64,000 nucleotides of DNA, from positions 2,480,001 through 2,544,000 of the forward strand of contig NZ_AP017369.1 of assembly GCF_002355155.1 (NCBI RefSeq), written 5' to 3'. Shown here piece by piece: positions 46,632 to 54,976 of the stretch (positions within the stretch are counted from its first letter, which is position 1; the number at the start of each line of letters is the position of its first letter). The translations under genes and the position numbers were made by a program. The DNA comes from Corynebacterium suranareeae. Lineage in GTDB: Bacteria; Actinomycetota; Actinomycetes; Mycobacteriales; Mycobacteriaceae. The notes below the pieces were generated by a model, which saw only the letters and a program-made list of their open reading frames with translations, ran no database searches and was not told the DNA's origin.

Positions 46632-46656
46632 GCCAACAATGTCTACTCTGTAAATC

Positions 46657-47694
46657 ATGGCATTTGCAGACATTGTGCGCAGCATCGAAAACCGCAGCAA
46701 CACCGCAGCCCTAAAATGGTCCACTAAAAAGGGCTGGCAGCCCGAAGTCACCGGTTTTTCCGGCTACGGCTCCGGGCGTCGGGTGCGCGTGCTTGCGCGT
46801 GTGCTCATGTCCAACCCCGAAAAATTGCTTATCGACGCCCCCTCCCACTCAATTACCCAACGAGCACAGCGTGGCTGGCGACAATTCTTCACCATCCAAG
46901 TCCCAAATCTCCCAGTCACTGTCACCGTGGGTGAAAAGACAATCGCCTCTGTCACCAACCACAACGGCTACGTCGACTTGTTGGTAGAAGACCACGGTTT
47001 AAAACCCGGCTGGCATACCGTTAGTATCCAAGCCGAAGGCTCTAAACCTACAGACGCCCGAGTTTTAATCGTCGACGATTCCGCACGCATAGGACTTATT
47101 TCTGACATCGATGACACCATCATGGTCACCTGGTTACCCCGCGCCCTCCTTGCAGCCTGGAACTCCTGGGTACTACACACCAACACCCGCAAGCCTGTCC
47201 CAGGAATGAACCGCTTCTACGAGGCCTTACTCAAAGATCACCCCGAAGCCCCCGTGTTCTACCTTTCCACCGGCGCATGGAATACCTTTGAAACCCTCCA
47301 AAGCTTCATCAACAAGCACAAACTCCCCGACGGACCAATGCTGCTCACCGACTGGGGTCCCACCCCAACCGGTCTTTTCCGCTCAGGGCAAGAACACAAA
47401 AAGGTCCAATTGCGCAACCTCTTTATCGAATACCCCGACATGAAATGGATCCTCGTCGGCGACGATGGCCAACACGATCCCCTCATTTTTAGCGAAGCAG
47501 TAGAAGAACACCCCAACCGCATCGCAGGCGTCGCGATCCGACAACTCTCTCCCAGTGAACACGTGCTTTCCCACGGCACTACAGCCTCATTATCTACAAT
47601 CACCACCAACGGCGGCCAAGGTGTACCAGTTGTTCATGGCAAAGATGGCTATGAACTGCTCAAACGCTACGAAACAAACCCTTTCGTTTCATGA
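46657..47694 (+). CDS. APP1-like phosphatidate phosphatase domain protein (DUF2183)
   Basis: A 345-residue protein whose second half (about residues 135-305) is the DUF2183/APP1 catalytic domain: SDIDDTIMVTWLPRA is a DxDxT HAD-type site, VFYLSTGAWN holds motif II and ILVGDDGQHDP motif IV. Yeast App1 removes phosphate from phosphatidate; the first part (residues 1-130) is a small beta domain with no clear name. It is probably transcribed with acpM and the HAD gene. A GTCGATAAGC core lies in the frame at 46827. A gap of 500 bases follows. Confidence 0.88.
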   Translation: MAFADIVRSIENRSNTAALKWSTKKGWQPEVTGFSGYGSGRRVRVLARVLMSNPEKLLIDAPSHSITQRAQRGWRQFFTIQVPNLPVTVTVGEKTIASVTNHNGYVDLLVEDHGLKPGWHTVSIQAEGSKPTDARVLIVDDSARIGLISDIDDTIMVTWLPRALLAAWNSWVLHTNTRKPVPGMNRFYEALLKDHPEAPVFYLSTGAWNTFETLQSFINKHKLPDGPMLLTDWGPTPTGLFRSGQEHKKVQLRNLFIEYPDMKWILVGDDGQHDPLIFSEAVEEHPNRIAGVAIRQLSPSEHVLSHGTTASLSTITTNGGQGVPVVHGKDGYELLKRYETNPFVS

Positions 47695-47870
47695 TTTAGA
47701 GATTCTGAAGATCTTCTTGTGGCTATCTTTGAGCGATACGAGGCGTTTATCGCGCATTTAAGGCGTCGAGTTTTTCAAACGTACATTCCCCTGGGATGGT
47801 GCATAAGAGTGCGTTAAACGGCCGTACAGCGACTCGGAATTTTTGGGGCTCACACTGATTTTTCTACGTA

Positions 47871-48011
47871 ACCAAACATACGTGCCAAGAAATCCAGATT
47901 TTGTAGATCTTTGGCACTCCAGTCTGGTCCACACCTGGTCCACACCTTCCAAAACCAAACATACGTGCCAAGAAAACTGGAATTCCCGAAATCTTGTCAC
48001 CCATGTTTGGT
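47871..48011. repeat. Paired 58-nt hairpin element, copy 3
   Basis: Two palindromic units of exactly 58 bases (47871-47928, 47954-48011) share ACCAAACATACGTGCCAAGA at the left arm; the right arms differ, with TTTGGCACT...CTGGT and TTGTCACCCATGTTTGGT. The spacer is 25 bases, which is 14 plus 11, and contains an 11-base tandem duplication. The inner stem differs from copies 1 and 2. In the 500-base convergent gap (47695-48196) I otherwise see only a terminator and no gene. Confidence 0.8.
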
Positions 48012-48110
48012 CGCGTGCTGGTCGCGTGCTGCAAAGTGCAACTCCCACGCGTAATGCAGCAGAGTCGAAACCGACGCGCACACGATCCCAGACCTGCACA
48101 AACAGACCAA

Positions 48111-48154
48111 AGCCCGTGGGGCCTCCCTCTTCCTCTAGAGAGGCCCCACGGGCT
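48111..48154. terminator. Strong GC-rich terminator hairpin
   Basis: AGCCCGTGGGGCCTC and GAGGCCCCACGGGCT form a perfect 15-base stem with a 14-base loop, 43 bases beyond the stop of the downstream minus-strand gene. Confidence 0.8.
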
Positions 48155-48196
48155 GGTCTACTAAAACCCCATGAGAGCTAATGAAGCGTTAACTTT

Positions 48197-48625
48197 TTAG
48201 TCAACGATTCGCAGCTCAACTTCAAACCGGTGCTCATCCGCCAGAGATTCCAGCACGCCTCGAAGTTTATCGAGTTCATGTGGAGTTCCGGTGATCACCT
48301 CTCGGCATTCAGTGAGGCCGAGTTCAAATGGATCACGGCGCCAGGCAGTGAACCATCGTGCGGTGAGCGGGTCCTTGTTGGAGCCAGATAGCTCCGAAGG
48401 ACTCGGAATACACACAACCATTGCAGATTCCACAGTCTGACGTAGTTCTTTAGGCATTCCGCTGATCTCAAGAACAGCGGTGTGCATTGGTCGAGATACA
48501 TCTTCAAAAGATTCTGCTACGGAGGTTTTTAGTTGGGGCAACCCCATGTCCTCCCAGAAGTCTGCCGTGAGCAAATCCGCCTGATGACGGGTCCGGGTGG
48601 GCACGGTTAATGCATTGTTCGTCAT
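48197..48625 (-). CDS. Uncharacterised 142-residue protein
   Basis: A soluble protein beginning MTNNALTVPTRTRHQADLLT. It has mixed charge, a hydrophobic AVLEISGMPKELRQTVESAM and a C-terminal ELDKLRGVLESLADEHRFEV helix. I do not recognise the family. ATG 48625 is chosen because GAAGGAAA lies at the right distance; the longer reading frame from 48685 adds 20 residues rich in Lys and Cys without support. It is the first of a run of poorly known genes. Confidence 0.6.
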   Translation of the reverse strand: MTNNALTVPTRTRHQADLLTADFWEDMGLPQLKTSVAESFEDVSRPMHTAVLEISGMPKELRQTVESAMVVCIPSPSELSGSNKDPLTARWFTAWRRDPFELGLTECREVITGTPHELDKLRGVLESLADEHRFEVELRIVD

Positions 48626-48942
48626 GTTCGGTTTCCTTCGGCAACACTTAACTTTCTCCAGAAACCGCAAACATTTAGAAAACAATTGCGGTATCTAAAG
48701 GAAGTAAGACGAGGTTCGTCTTCCCCAACGGCCTCTGCGTGCGTCTAAATTCCTTCGATGACTACAACCGCGATTGTGGTTCAGTTTGAGCACCCCGGCA
48801 ACCCTCAACTTCAGCTTTAACCCCCATTTACTAAAGCTAAAGTTAAGGTTTAAACTTGATAACATTTCAGACGTTTTCGCATTTCACAGAGATAACATCT
48901 GTAACATTAGGCATCATCAAGCACTATAATTGCGTCAAAAGT
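48626..48942. other. Gap without a convincing gene
   Basis: This 317-base stretch has no gene that I can support. It holds the promoter of the minus-strand gene at 48197-48625. A GATAACAT motif occurs twice at about 48858 and 48891. A 20-codon frame from 48758 lacks a ribosome site. Confidence 0.5.
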
Positions 48943-49752
48943 TTATGAATTTAACTCAGCCCAAACCTGATCATTGAACTTCGTCCACAACGGTTTTGCC
49001 CATGGTCCAAAATCCCGGTCGGTTAAAACAACCCCGACTTGACCTGAGTCTGGAACCGTCCACAAAAATGTTCCTGACTGACCAAAATGCCCAACAGTAT
49101 TTTCTGGCATTGAATTACCGGTCCAATGTGGCGATTTCTGCCCCTTGATTTCAAAGCCCAACCCCCACGGGCATGGCTTTTGCATTCCATAACCGGGAAC
49201 AGTGCCAATCAATTCAGGGAACTGTACTTGGAAGGCCTCTGAAAGCGTCTCTGAGGAAATCAATGTTGGTGCAATGAGTTCTTGTCCAAACTTAGTCAGA
49301 TCAGCCACCGTGCTTCGAGCTTCATGCCCCGCAGACCCCCACAATTCAGAATTTTCCATCCCCAATGGGATAAAGACAGCCTCTCGAAGATATTCCGCAA
49401 ATGGCATTTCAGCTTCCGCCGCAACAGCATCAGCCAAAATATCCATACCTGCGGAAGAATAAATACGACGCTCCCCCACACCCTTTTCGGCAACTGGCTT
49501 ATCAAAAGCCACACCAGAAGCATGGGAAAGCAGGTGCCTCACCGTGGATCCTTCCGGCCCCATCGGAGAATCAAGCTCGAAAACTCCCTCCTCGATAGCT
49601 ACCAAGAAACCATAAGTGGCCAGGAGTTTTGTTACACTCATGAGTTCAAAAACACGATCGACGTCACCGAAAGTTTGCACGGCGCCATCGGAGATGACAC
49701 TGGCCGAAACGTTGTCGACAGGCCAAGATTCAAGCGTCTTAAAACTCTGCAT
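48943..49752 (-). CDS. Beta-lactamase/PBP-fold serine hydrolase
   Basis: A 269-residue protein of the class C beta-lactamase/DD-peptidase-like family. SVTK (Ser39, Lys42) is the SxxK nucleophile motif, YSSAGMD has the YxN-type position with Ser in place of Asn, and HFGQSGT stands where KTG is expected, as in esterase-type members. No signal peptide is visible, so it is probably cytoplasmic and an esterase or peptidase rather than a resistance enzyme. ATG 49752 is chosen; the ATG six codons upstream lacks a ribosome site. Confidence 0.85.
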   Translation of the reverse strand: MQSFKTLESWPVDNVSASVISDGAVQTFGDVDRVFELMSVTKLLATYGFLVAIEEGVFELDSPMGPEGSTVRHLLSHASGVAFDKPVAEKGVGERRIYSSAGMDILADAVAAEAEMPFAEYLREAVFIPLGMENSELWGSAGHEARSTVADLTKFGQELIAPTLISSETLSEAFQVQFPELIGTVPGYGMQKPCPWGLGFEIKGQKSPHWTGNSMPENTVGHFGQSGTFLWTVPDSGQVGVVLTDRDFGPWAKPLWTKFNDQVWAELNS

Positions 49753-49833
49753 GAGTCCAGACCTTAGCAACTAATCTGTTAAACCCCTGGCAACACAACG
49801 GAGTGTGTTAAGAAATTTCTTCTACACCTTTTT

Positions 49834-50292
49834 CTAAAGTTCTGGTTGGAGGAAAGCCTCTTCAAAATTCTTGAGTGCAAATTTGGTCTTCCCGGCACAG
49901 ATTTTACGTTGGCGCTCCGTCAATGCCTCGTCGTCGAGGTTGAAAAATCCCGTGTCAAAGCGGTTAGCACCCCTGGGGTAGGTCTGTTTGCGGAGCCCTT
50001 CGACCAGAGTGGTGCAGTAGTCCATGATTCTGCCGAATTCCACTGGGTCGTTCTCTTCGGTGCTGGCGTACAGCTCGGCGATCGCTGATTCTTCGTCGGA
50101 ATAATGGATTTGGGCGGTGTCATCGATGTCCCAAAACAGGCGAAGAGCTAGCGCTCGGTCGCATTTGGGGTGCCTGACAACTGCGAGGGGAACCGCGAAG
50201 CCGTCATCCCAGTTGTATTCGTTGATAATTTCCCACAGTGCGGTTTCATCTGAGAGGTCTGCGATTGCGGCAGGCAGGTTGGCTTGGGTCAT
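49834..50292 (-). CDS. DUF4274-domain protein
   Basis: A 152-residue soluble acidic protein, MTQANLPAAIADLSDETALW and so on. ALWEIINEYNWDDGFAVPLA and VVRHPKCDRALALRLFWDID fit the DUF4274 family, which has no established function. ATG 50292 has GGAGGATC upstream; the frame is open for 48 codons before it without similarity. It lies in a cluster of small poorly characterised genes. Confidence 0.75.
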   Translation of the reverse strand: MTQANLPAAIADLSDETALWEIINEYNWDDGFAVPLAVVRHPKCDRALALRLFWDIDDTAQIHYSDEESAIAELYASTEENDPVEFGRIMDYCTTLVEGLRKQTYPRGANRFDTGFFNLDDEALTERQRKICAGKTKFALKNFEEAFLQPEL

Positions 50293-50443
50293 GGCGGGGA
50301 TCCTCCATTTTTCCGCAGCGTTTTCTAGGCGAGCGTAGCTAGTTGATGAGGGGTGGCGTCGATAAGCGTGACCGGGCAGGGTCGGTGAGATGATCGAGGT
50401 AGCCATCGGGATCAATGACGTTTCATAAGGCTTCACTGTTTGT

Positions 50444-50653
50444 TCAGGATCGGGTGTAGCGATGAAACTCCGTCAGCTGCGGGCTAAGCGGTAGCTTTGC
50501 GTGACCGCACAGCAATGGTCCGAATTCTGCTGCCCAATCCGCTTGCTCGGAAGAAATTCTGAGGGCGTCCAAGGTGTCTGTGATTGACACGGTTTCGGTG
50601 GCGGCCTCGATGACTTGGGCCCAGGCATCACCGAAAGGGACCGTATAACTCAT
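50444..50653 (-). CDS. Uncharacterised 69-residue protein
   Basis: A small soluble protein, MSYTVPFGDAWAQVIEAATE and so on. I do not recognise the family. ATG 50653 is a better start than ATG 50710, which would overlap the divergent gene. It lies between the DUF4274 gene and a divergent gene of unknown function; the 24-base gap means that their promoters overlap. Confidence 0.55.
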   Translation of the reverse strand: MSYTVPFGDAWAQVIEAATETVSITDTLDALRISSEQADWAAEFGPLLCGHAKLPLSPQLTEFHRYTRS

Positions 50654-50677
50654 GAGTTTTATTGTATTCTGACATGC

Positions 50678-51487
50678 GTGAATAACGCTCCCGAATGGCT
50701 CGTTACCCAAGATAATTCCGAGGATCTAGGTTTTGCGTTCGATTGCCTCATCGTTGGTGCAATCACTCTTGATGAACTCAAAGAATGGATTTATCGAGTC
50801 ATCGTGGAAATGGATGAATTCCCCGACTATTTGATCGACATCACCGATGTCAGTCATAAGTTCAATCTTATTCGCGGCTACCAGGATATTGTTGGTTTTT
50901 GGCCTTACTCGACACTAAAACGCACCGAAGAAGCTGCATTGGTGGGAATTGCTTACGCCCGTTTCCCTGATACCCGCGACGATTCCATCAGCCGTGGCAA
51001 AGCACGATCAGCGTTGGAGAAATCCACGGGCCTTCAAGAGCGTTTCGCGCGTCATTTTCCTGCAATTTCCATACCTGTCGATACGGGTGATGCTGCAGAC
51101 ATTCTCGTATCAGGTTGGTGGCTTTCAGGTTCTAAAAAGAAGATCCTGACTGCAGCGGAAATCCAGACCTTATTTATCAACCGATTGGCAACAGGCCCAT
51201 TGAGCACTCAATTGGAAACTGATACCGGGTTGAAACTACAGGTGGCGACCAATCGAGAGCGTATGAAGATCACTCTCATTGAACCTAATGGCACATCAGG
51301 ACATGCCACAGACACCCAAGCCGGCAAGGGTTCAAGGGGTGGCTTCCTCCTGGACAATGGTCAAGAAGAAGAATACGACGATGTCGACACCGTCACAATC
51401 CCCAATGCGCTCAAGGTCATCGCTTACATTCTTACCCACGGAACTCCACCTCAAGAAGGCTGGAAGGTAGACGTGTTGGGGCGTTAG
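50678..51487 (+). CDS. Uncharacterised 269-residue protein
   Basis: A soluble acidic protein with no family that I recognise. A few features stand out: YRVIVEMDEFPDYLIDITDV near the start, ISRGKARSALEKSTGLQER in the middle, and a Gly/Asp-rich segment before VTIPNALKVIAYILTHG. GTG 50678 is chosen because a -10-like TATTCT lies at 50664-50669, suggesting a leaderless transcript; an upstream ATG at 50615 would overlap the divergent small gene. Its stop overlaps that of the convergent LRR-like gene by four bases. Confidence 0.7.
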   Translation: MNNAPEWLVTQDNSEDLGFAFDCLIVGAITLDELKEWIYRVIVEMDEFPDYLIDITDVSHKFNLIRGYQDIVGFWPYSTLKRTEEAALVGIAYARFPDTRDDSISRGKARSALEKSTGLQERFARHFPAISIPVDTGDAADILVSGWWLSGSKKKILTAAEIQTLFINRLATGPLSTQLETDTGLKLQVATNRERMKITLIEPNGTSGHATDTQAGKGSRGGFLLDNGQEEEYDDVDTVTIPNALKVIAYILTHGTPPQEGWKVDVLGR

Positions 51488-52998
51488 TCCTCGATGAGTT
51501 CTTCACCCACCACGATCGCCTGCTGTATTTCTTCTGAGCTAGCTCCTGCTGCTTCGCATAGTTTTTCCAGCGCAACAACGATATCTTCCCGCTCCCCTGC
51601 ATCAATGAAATTCTTCTTTGCGGCGAGCTGGTTGATGCTTGCGATGAAGCTACGCAGGGTTTCTTGTAACGGAGCGTGGTCTGGGGCCTTTGTTGAGGTT
51701 CTGATAGTTCGAAGGGTCTCTTTGTAAATATTTCCAGCCTTTTTCGCAGCAGACGTCGGAATATGGGGATTTTCGCCCCAGTGTCTCAGCGGATTGTCAA
51801 TATTTTCCGCCAACCACCCCGGCTTCCGCGGACCGCGGATATCCACCCACGCAGGCACCCGGCGCTTCATCAACTCTTTTCCTGCTTGAGCAACATCCGC
51901 AGGTACTGAATTCATCAATAATGCGTCCAACGCAGGCATTTGTTCTTGCGTTCGTTTACCTGGCCACTGCTGTGCGCTCCAGCCGAAAAGATCCTGCAGC
52001 CTTAAAGTGTGTAACTCTTTGAGCTTCAAAAGATCCTGGGCGTTTTGGATGATTCCAGGTTTGCCCCACAGTTGTAGCGCACGCAGTCCCGGAAAGTCTT
52101 CCGCAATCTGTGCGATATCCAAATGTTCAATCTCACTAATTTGCAGCAATCGTAGATTGTCCACACCAGTAATCCGTGGCAACTTCTTTTTTGCGACTAT
52201 GTCCAATTCAGCACCGTCACGGGGTGTGGCAATACGAAGTTCCTGCGTGGGGTCTTCAGCGTGGATCGTGAGTTGCTCAATTGTATGTGGAAGATGGACC
52301 TCCCCGACACTTGCAAGGTCAACAGTTAAATCTTTCAATTGGCTTTGCCTAAGGTCGAGCGTGGCGCGGCGCGAAAAATCAGGCAGAGACAGCACTACAA
52401 GATTTGGTAGCGCTCGGACTAGCGACTCTACAGTTTCTACAGACGCAGGTATTCCCCTCATAGTTAACGTGTATAGCCCCGCGATCTGGGAAAACTGCAA
52501 AATATCAAAATCAGGTTCAAAATGGGCTTGCGATGCAAAAAATGAATGCGTCGACGTGTGTAGTTGAACAGGGTCACCAGCCACCGTAGTGGGAGTTGTT
52601 GAAGCCCACGTTGCTCCATCCAATTGAACTATCCGGGCAGATTGAGGTGTAACTACCGGCTCTTGGTTGAAACGCAAGCTATAAGTGTGAACTTGAGCTC
52701 GGGTATTCCACTGTTCACCAACCCTCGTGTCCACAGGTGCACGCAACTCACCATGATCAACTTTCACTGTCCCAGGTGGAGGCGGTCCGGTAACCCGATA
52801 TACATAGGGTCGATTTTCTCCCAATAGTGGCGCGTGGAAGAGTTCACCAGCCATAGGCTTCTGCTCCCCGAACCAATTCAGAGCAACGACTATGTTTCCA
52901 CCACGCCCCTGCCCTAGAAATTGCCAAGCCACCCATTTCTCAATGCGTGGTTCAAAGCATGCGAAATAGTCACCTGCAGAAAACCCTCGGACGCTCAT
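51484..52998 (-). CDS. LRR-like protein of unknown function
   Basis: A 504-residue protein. Residues about 1-130 are a beta-rich region, 160-370 contain irregular leucine-rich-like strands (LPNLVVLSLPDF, LKDLTVDLASVGEVHLP, LRALQLWG, LHTLRLQDLFGW), and 410-504 form a helical end (LQETLRSFIASINQL and EDIVVALEKLCEAAG). Leucine-rich proteins usually bind other proteins, but no partner or enzyme is evident. No signal peptide is seen. It is divergent from the iron-regulated-looking MFS gene; the DtxR-like box lies between them and may affect both. Confidence 0.72.
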   Translation of the reverse strand: MSVRGFSAGDYFACFEPRIEKWVAWQFLGQGRGGNIVVALNWFGEQKPMAGELFHAPLLGENRPYVYRVTGPPPPGTVKVDHGELRAPVDTRVGEQWNTRAQVHTYSLRFNQEPVVTPQSARIVQLDGATWASTTPTTVAGDPVQLHTSTHSFFASQAHFEPDFDILQFSQIAGLYTLTMRGIPASVETVESLVRALPNLVVLSLPDFSRRATLDLRQSQLKDLTVDLASVGEVHLPHTIEQLTIHAEDPTQELRIATPRDGAELDIVAKKKLPRITGVDNLRLLQISEIEHLDIAQIAEDFPGLRALQLWGKPGIIQNAQDLLKLKELHTLRLQDLFGWSAQQWPGKRTQEQMPALDALLMNSVPADVAQAGKELMKRRVPAWVDIRGPRKPGWLAENIDNPLRHWGENPHIPTSAAKKAGNIYKETLRTIRTSTKAPDHAPLQETLRSFIASINQLAAKKNFIDAGEREDIVVALEKLCEAAGASSEEIQQAIVVGEELIED

Positions 52999-53054
52999 TC
53001 CCCCAAAACTACTACGCTGACCACAAACACACCGTCACCCCTATCAATCTCACA

Positions 53055-53073
53055 TTAGGTAAGACTAACCTTA
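53055..53073. promoter_or_regulatory. Likely DtxR operator between LRR-like and MFS genes
   Basis: TTAGGTAAGACTAACCTTA matches TTAGGTTAGCCTAACCTAA at 16 of 19 positions. It lies 88 bases upstream of the MFS gene. Confidence 0.7.
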
Positions 53074-53161
53074 AGTCTTGCAGGTGAGTGCGTCCCTTTT
53101 ATTAAGCTGCGCCTCTCTCATTCCACGCTATATACCTTGAACATCCACAAAAGGAATGCCA

Positions 53162-54409
53162 ATGACCGAAAAGACACAGCTCGACACCTCTCCACGGGCT
53201 GATGCAAAACAACAACCAACTGCGCAGATCCCGCTTCTTCTCACAACAGTGTTCTTGGCTTATCTCGGCCAAATGACTCTCAATCCGATCATCGCTCCCC
53301 TTGCTAGAGAAGTAGGTCTTGCTGAGTGGCAAATCGGCATCACCATCAGCACTGCGGCAATCATGGTTGTGTTAAGCAGCCAATTCTGGGGCCGTCGTTC
53401 ACAGTCTTGGGGGCGCAAACCAGTATTGATCGCAGCTCTTGGCCTTGCCACTTTCGCGATGTTCGGCTTTTCCGCCATCGCCGGATTGGGTATGCAAAGT
53501 CTCATCCCCGCCGGAGTATTGTTTGCACTCTTTATTCTTCTTCGCGGTGTCGGATTCGGATCAGCGATTGCTGCAATCCCTCCAACGGCTCAGGCATATA
53601 TTGCTGATGTCACCGAAGATGAAGCAGCACGCACAAAAGGGATGGCAGGGGTCGGCGCTGTTCAGGGAGTATCAATGATCGGTGGCGCACTCGTTGGCGG
53701 GCTTCTGGCTGGGTTCGGACTAATCTGGTCCATCCTTGCAGTACCACTGATGTTGACTGTTGCCCTGGTGCTGGTTATTTTCCGGCTCCAGCGCGAACCA
53801 AAGCATCAGCTGATCCCAGAACCAGTCAAGGTTAAAGTCAGCGATCCGCGCGTATGGCCGTTCCTACTTGCTGGATTCGGAATGTTCACCGCACTTGGGT
53901 TCATGCAGGTTCTCATCGGATTTATCATCCAAGACCGCTTCTTTCTTACTGCAGAAATCACCGGTGTTGTTACTGGCGGTTCCCTGCTTGCAGCAGGCAT
54001 TGGCATGGTGGTGGCCCAAGCCGTGATTGTTCCCCGAAGTGGTTGGTCACCAGGAACTCTGCTGCGCGTTGGAACTATTACCGCAGTGGTTGGCTTCCTT
54101 CTATTGATCCCCAACTTTGGCATGGGGATTCTGATCCTCGCGATCTTTTTAATCGGACTTGGGCTGGGCATAGCGATGCCGGGGTACACAGCAGGACCAA
54201 CGTTGTTTATGCACCGCGATGAACAAGGAAGTCTTGCCGGACTCATCGGCGCAACAAACGGTCTTACCTTTATCATTGCGCCAACGGCCAGCACCTTGCT
54301 TTATGGAACCTGGCAGCCACTTCCGATCGTTGTCGGAACGGCCATTATGGCTCTAGTAGCTCTTTTCGTGATGATTCATCCACGATTCCACAAAGCCATG
54401 CAGCAATAA
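53162..54409 (+). CDS. MFS exporter, probably iron-regulated
   Basis: A 415-residue major facilitator with a soluble 25-residue N-terminus and about twelve helices. The loop FWGRRSQSWGRKPVLIAALG is motif A, and GFGSAIAAIPPTAQAYIADVT is motif C-like, typical of drug:proton antiporters of the DHA1 group. The closeness of a DtxR box suggests siderophore or iron-related efflux, but this is inference. ATG 53162 is chosen because AAAGGA lies six bases before it; ATG 53156 is less well placed. Confidence 0.88.
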   Translation: MTEKTQLDTSPRADAKQQPTAQIPLLLTTVFLAYLGQMTLNPIIAPLAREVGLAEWQIGITISTAAIMVVLSSQFWGRRSQSWGRKPVLIAALGLATFAMFGFSAIAGLGMQSLIPAGVLFALFILLRGVGFGSAIAAIPPTAQAYIADVTEDEAARTKGMAGVGAVQGVSMIGGALVGGLLAGFGLIWSILAVPLMLTVALVLVIFRLQREPKHQLIPEPVKVKVSDPRVWPFLLAGFGMFTALGFMQVLIGFIIQDRFFLTAEITGVVTGGSLLAAGIGMVVAQAVIVPRSGWSPGTLLRVGTITAVVGFLLLIPNFGMGILILAIFLIGLGLGIAMPGYTAGPTLFMHRDEQGSLAGLIGATNGLTFIIAPTASTLLYGTWQPLPIVVGTAIMALVALFVMIHPRFHKAMQQ

Positions 54410-54427
54410 GCAGCTGATCAGGAAAAC

Positions 54428-54661
54428 CTAATCAGGAAGGATGTCATAGCCCATCCAGGAGGAAAGCACGAATGGCATCACTGCTGACATTCCTGCAAAA
54501 CTGATGACTGTCCCCACAGGATTAGCAATAAATCCTTGAATAACGCTTTGAGTCGATTGGATGACTGGTGGCGTTGCTTCAGCCGCATCTGCGGCAGCTG
54601 GTGACAAAGCACTTACGCCAACAGCGGTAGCGATGGCAATGGACAAAATTTTCTTGCGCAT
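54428..54661 (-). CDS. Small secreted or membrane-anchored protein
   Basis: A 77-residue protein with a clear signal peptide: MRKKILSIAIATAVGVSAL, cleaved probably after an ADA-type site near residue 27. The mature part is about 50 residues with a hydrophobic segment (GTVISFAGMSAVMPFVLSSW). It could be a small envelope protein; I do not recognise the family. It is convergent with the MFS gene. Confidence 0.7.
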   Translation of the reverse strand: MRKKILSIAIATAVGVSALSPAAADAAEATPPVIQSTQSVIQGFIANPVGTVISFAGMSAVMPFVLSSWMGYDILPD

Positions 54662-54721
54662 GATCGTCTCCTAGGTTGAGTGCGCTTGTGGGCGCGACGA
54701 TACCAAAACGAATACTTAATG

Positions 54722-54961
54722 TCAGTAGGCAAGCATATTTTTCTCCTCAGAATTCGCGCTGAGTAACACTGAGTAACACTGAGTAACACTGATCAAATAA
54801 AGCCGTCCTCTGCACACTCCTGCGACTACATTGAAACCCAGGAAGACGAGGCCAACATAAAACCAAAACACTTCACGGGCCTGAAAGGTCTGGAAAGGTG
54901 TGAAAAGAAGAAGCACTTGCGTGGCCACAATCGAACAGAACAAGCAGCCAGATGATCTCAC
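54722..54961 (-). CDS. Possible small membrane protein with 10-bp repeat
   Basis: A possible 79-residue protein with two hydrophobic stretches (FCSIVATQVLLLFTPF and FWFYVGLVFLGFNVVAGVC). The start is GTG 54961 without a clear ribosome site. The frame crosses a 10-base tandem repeat, so loss or gain of one repeat would change the C-terminus. It may not be a real gene; it overlaps no other supported gene. Low confidence. Confidence 0.4.
   Translation of the reverse strand: MRSSGCLFCSIVATQVLLLFTPFQTFQAREVFWFYVGLVFLGFNVVAGVCRGRLYLISVTQCYSVLLSANSEEKNMLAY
54761..54790. repeat. 10-base tandem repeat, three copies
   Basis: GAGTAACACT occurs three times without interruption and continues with a partial GA. 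The unit is not a multiple of three. Confidence 0.9.
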
Positions 54962-54976
54962 AGGAAGTCCCCACAG

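Noticed and set aside
48758..48820. 20-codon frame MTTTAIVVQFEHPGNPQLQL
   Set aside because: No ribosome site, and no gene downstream on the same strand that it could control as a leader peptide.
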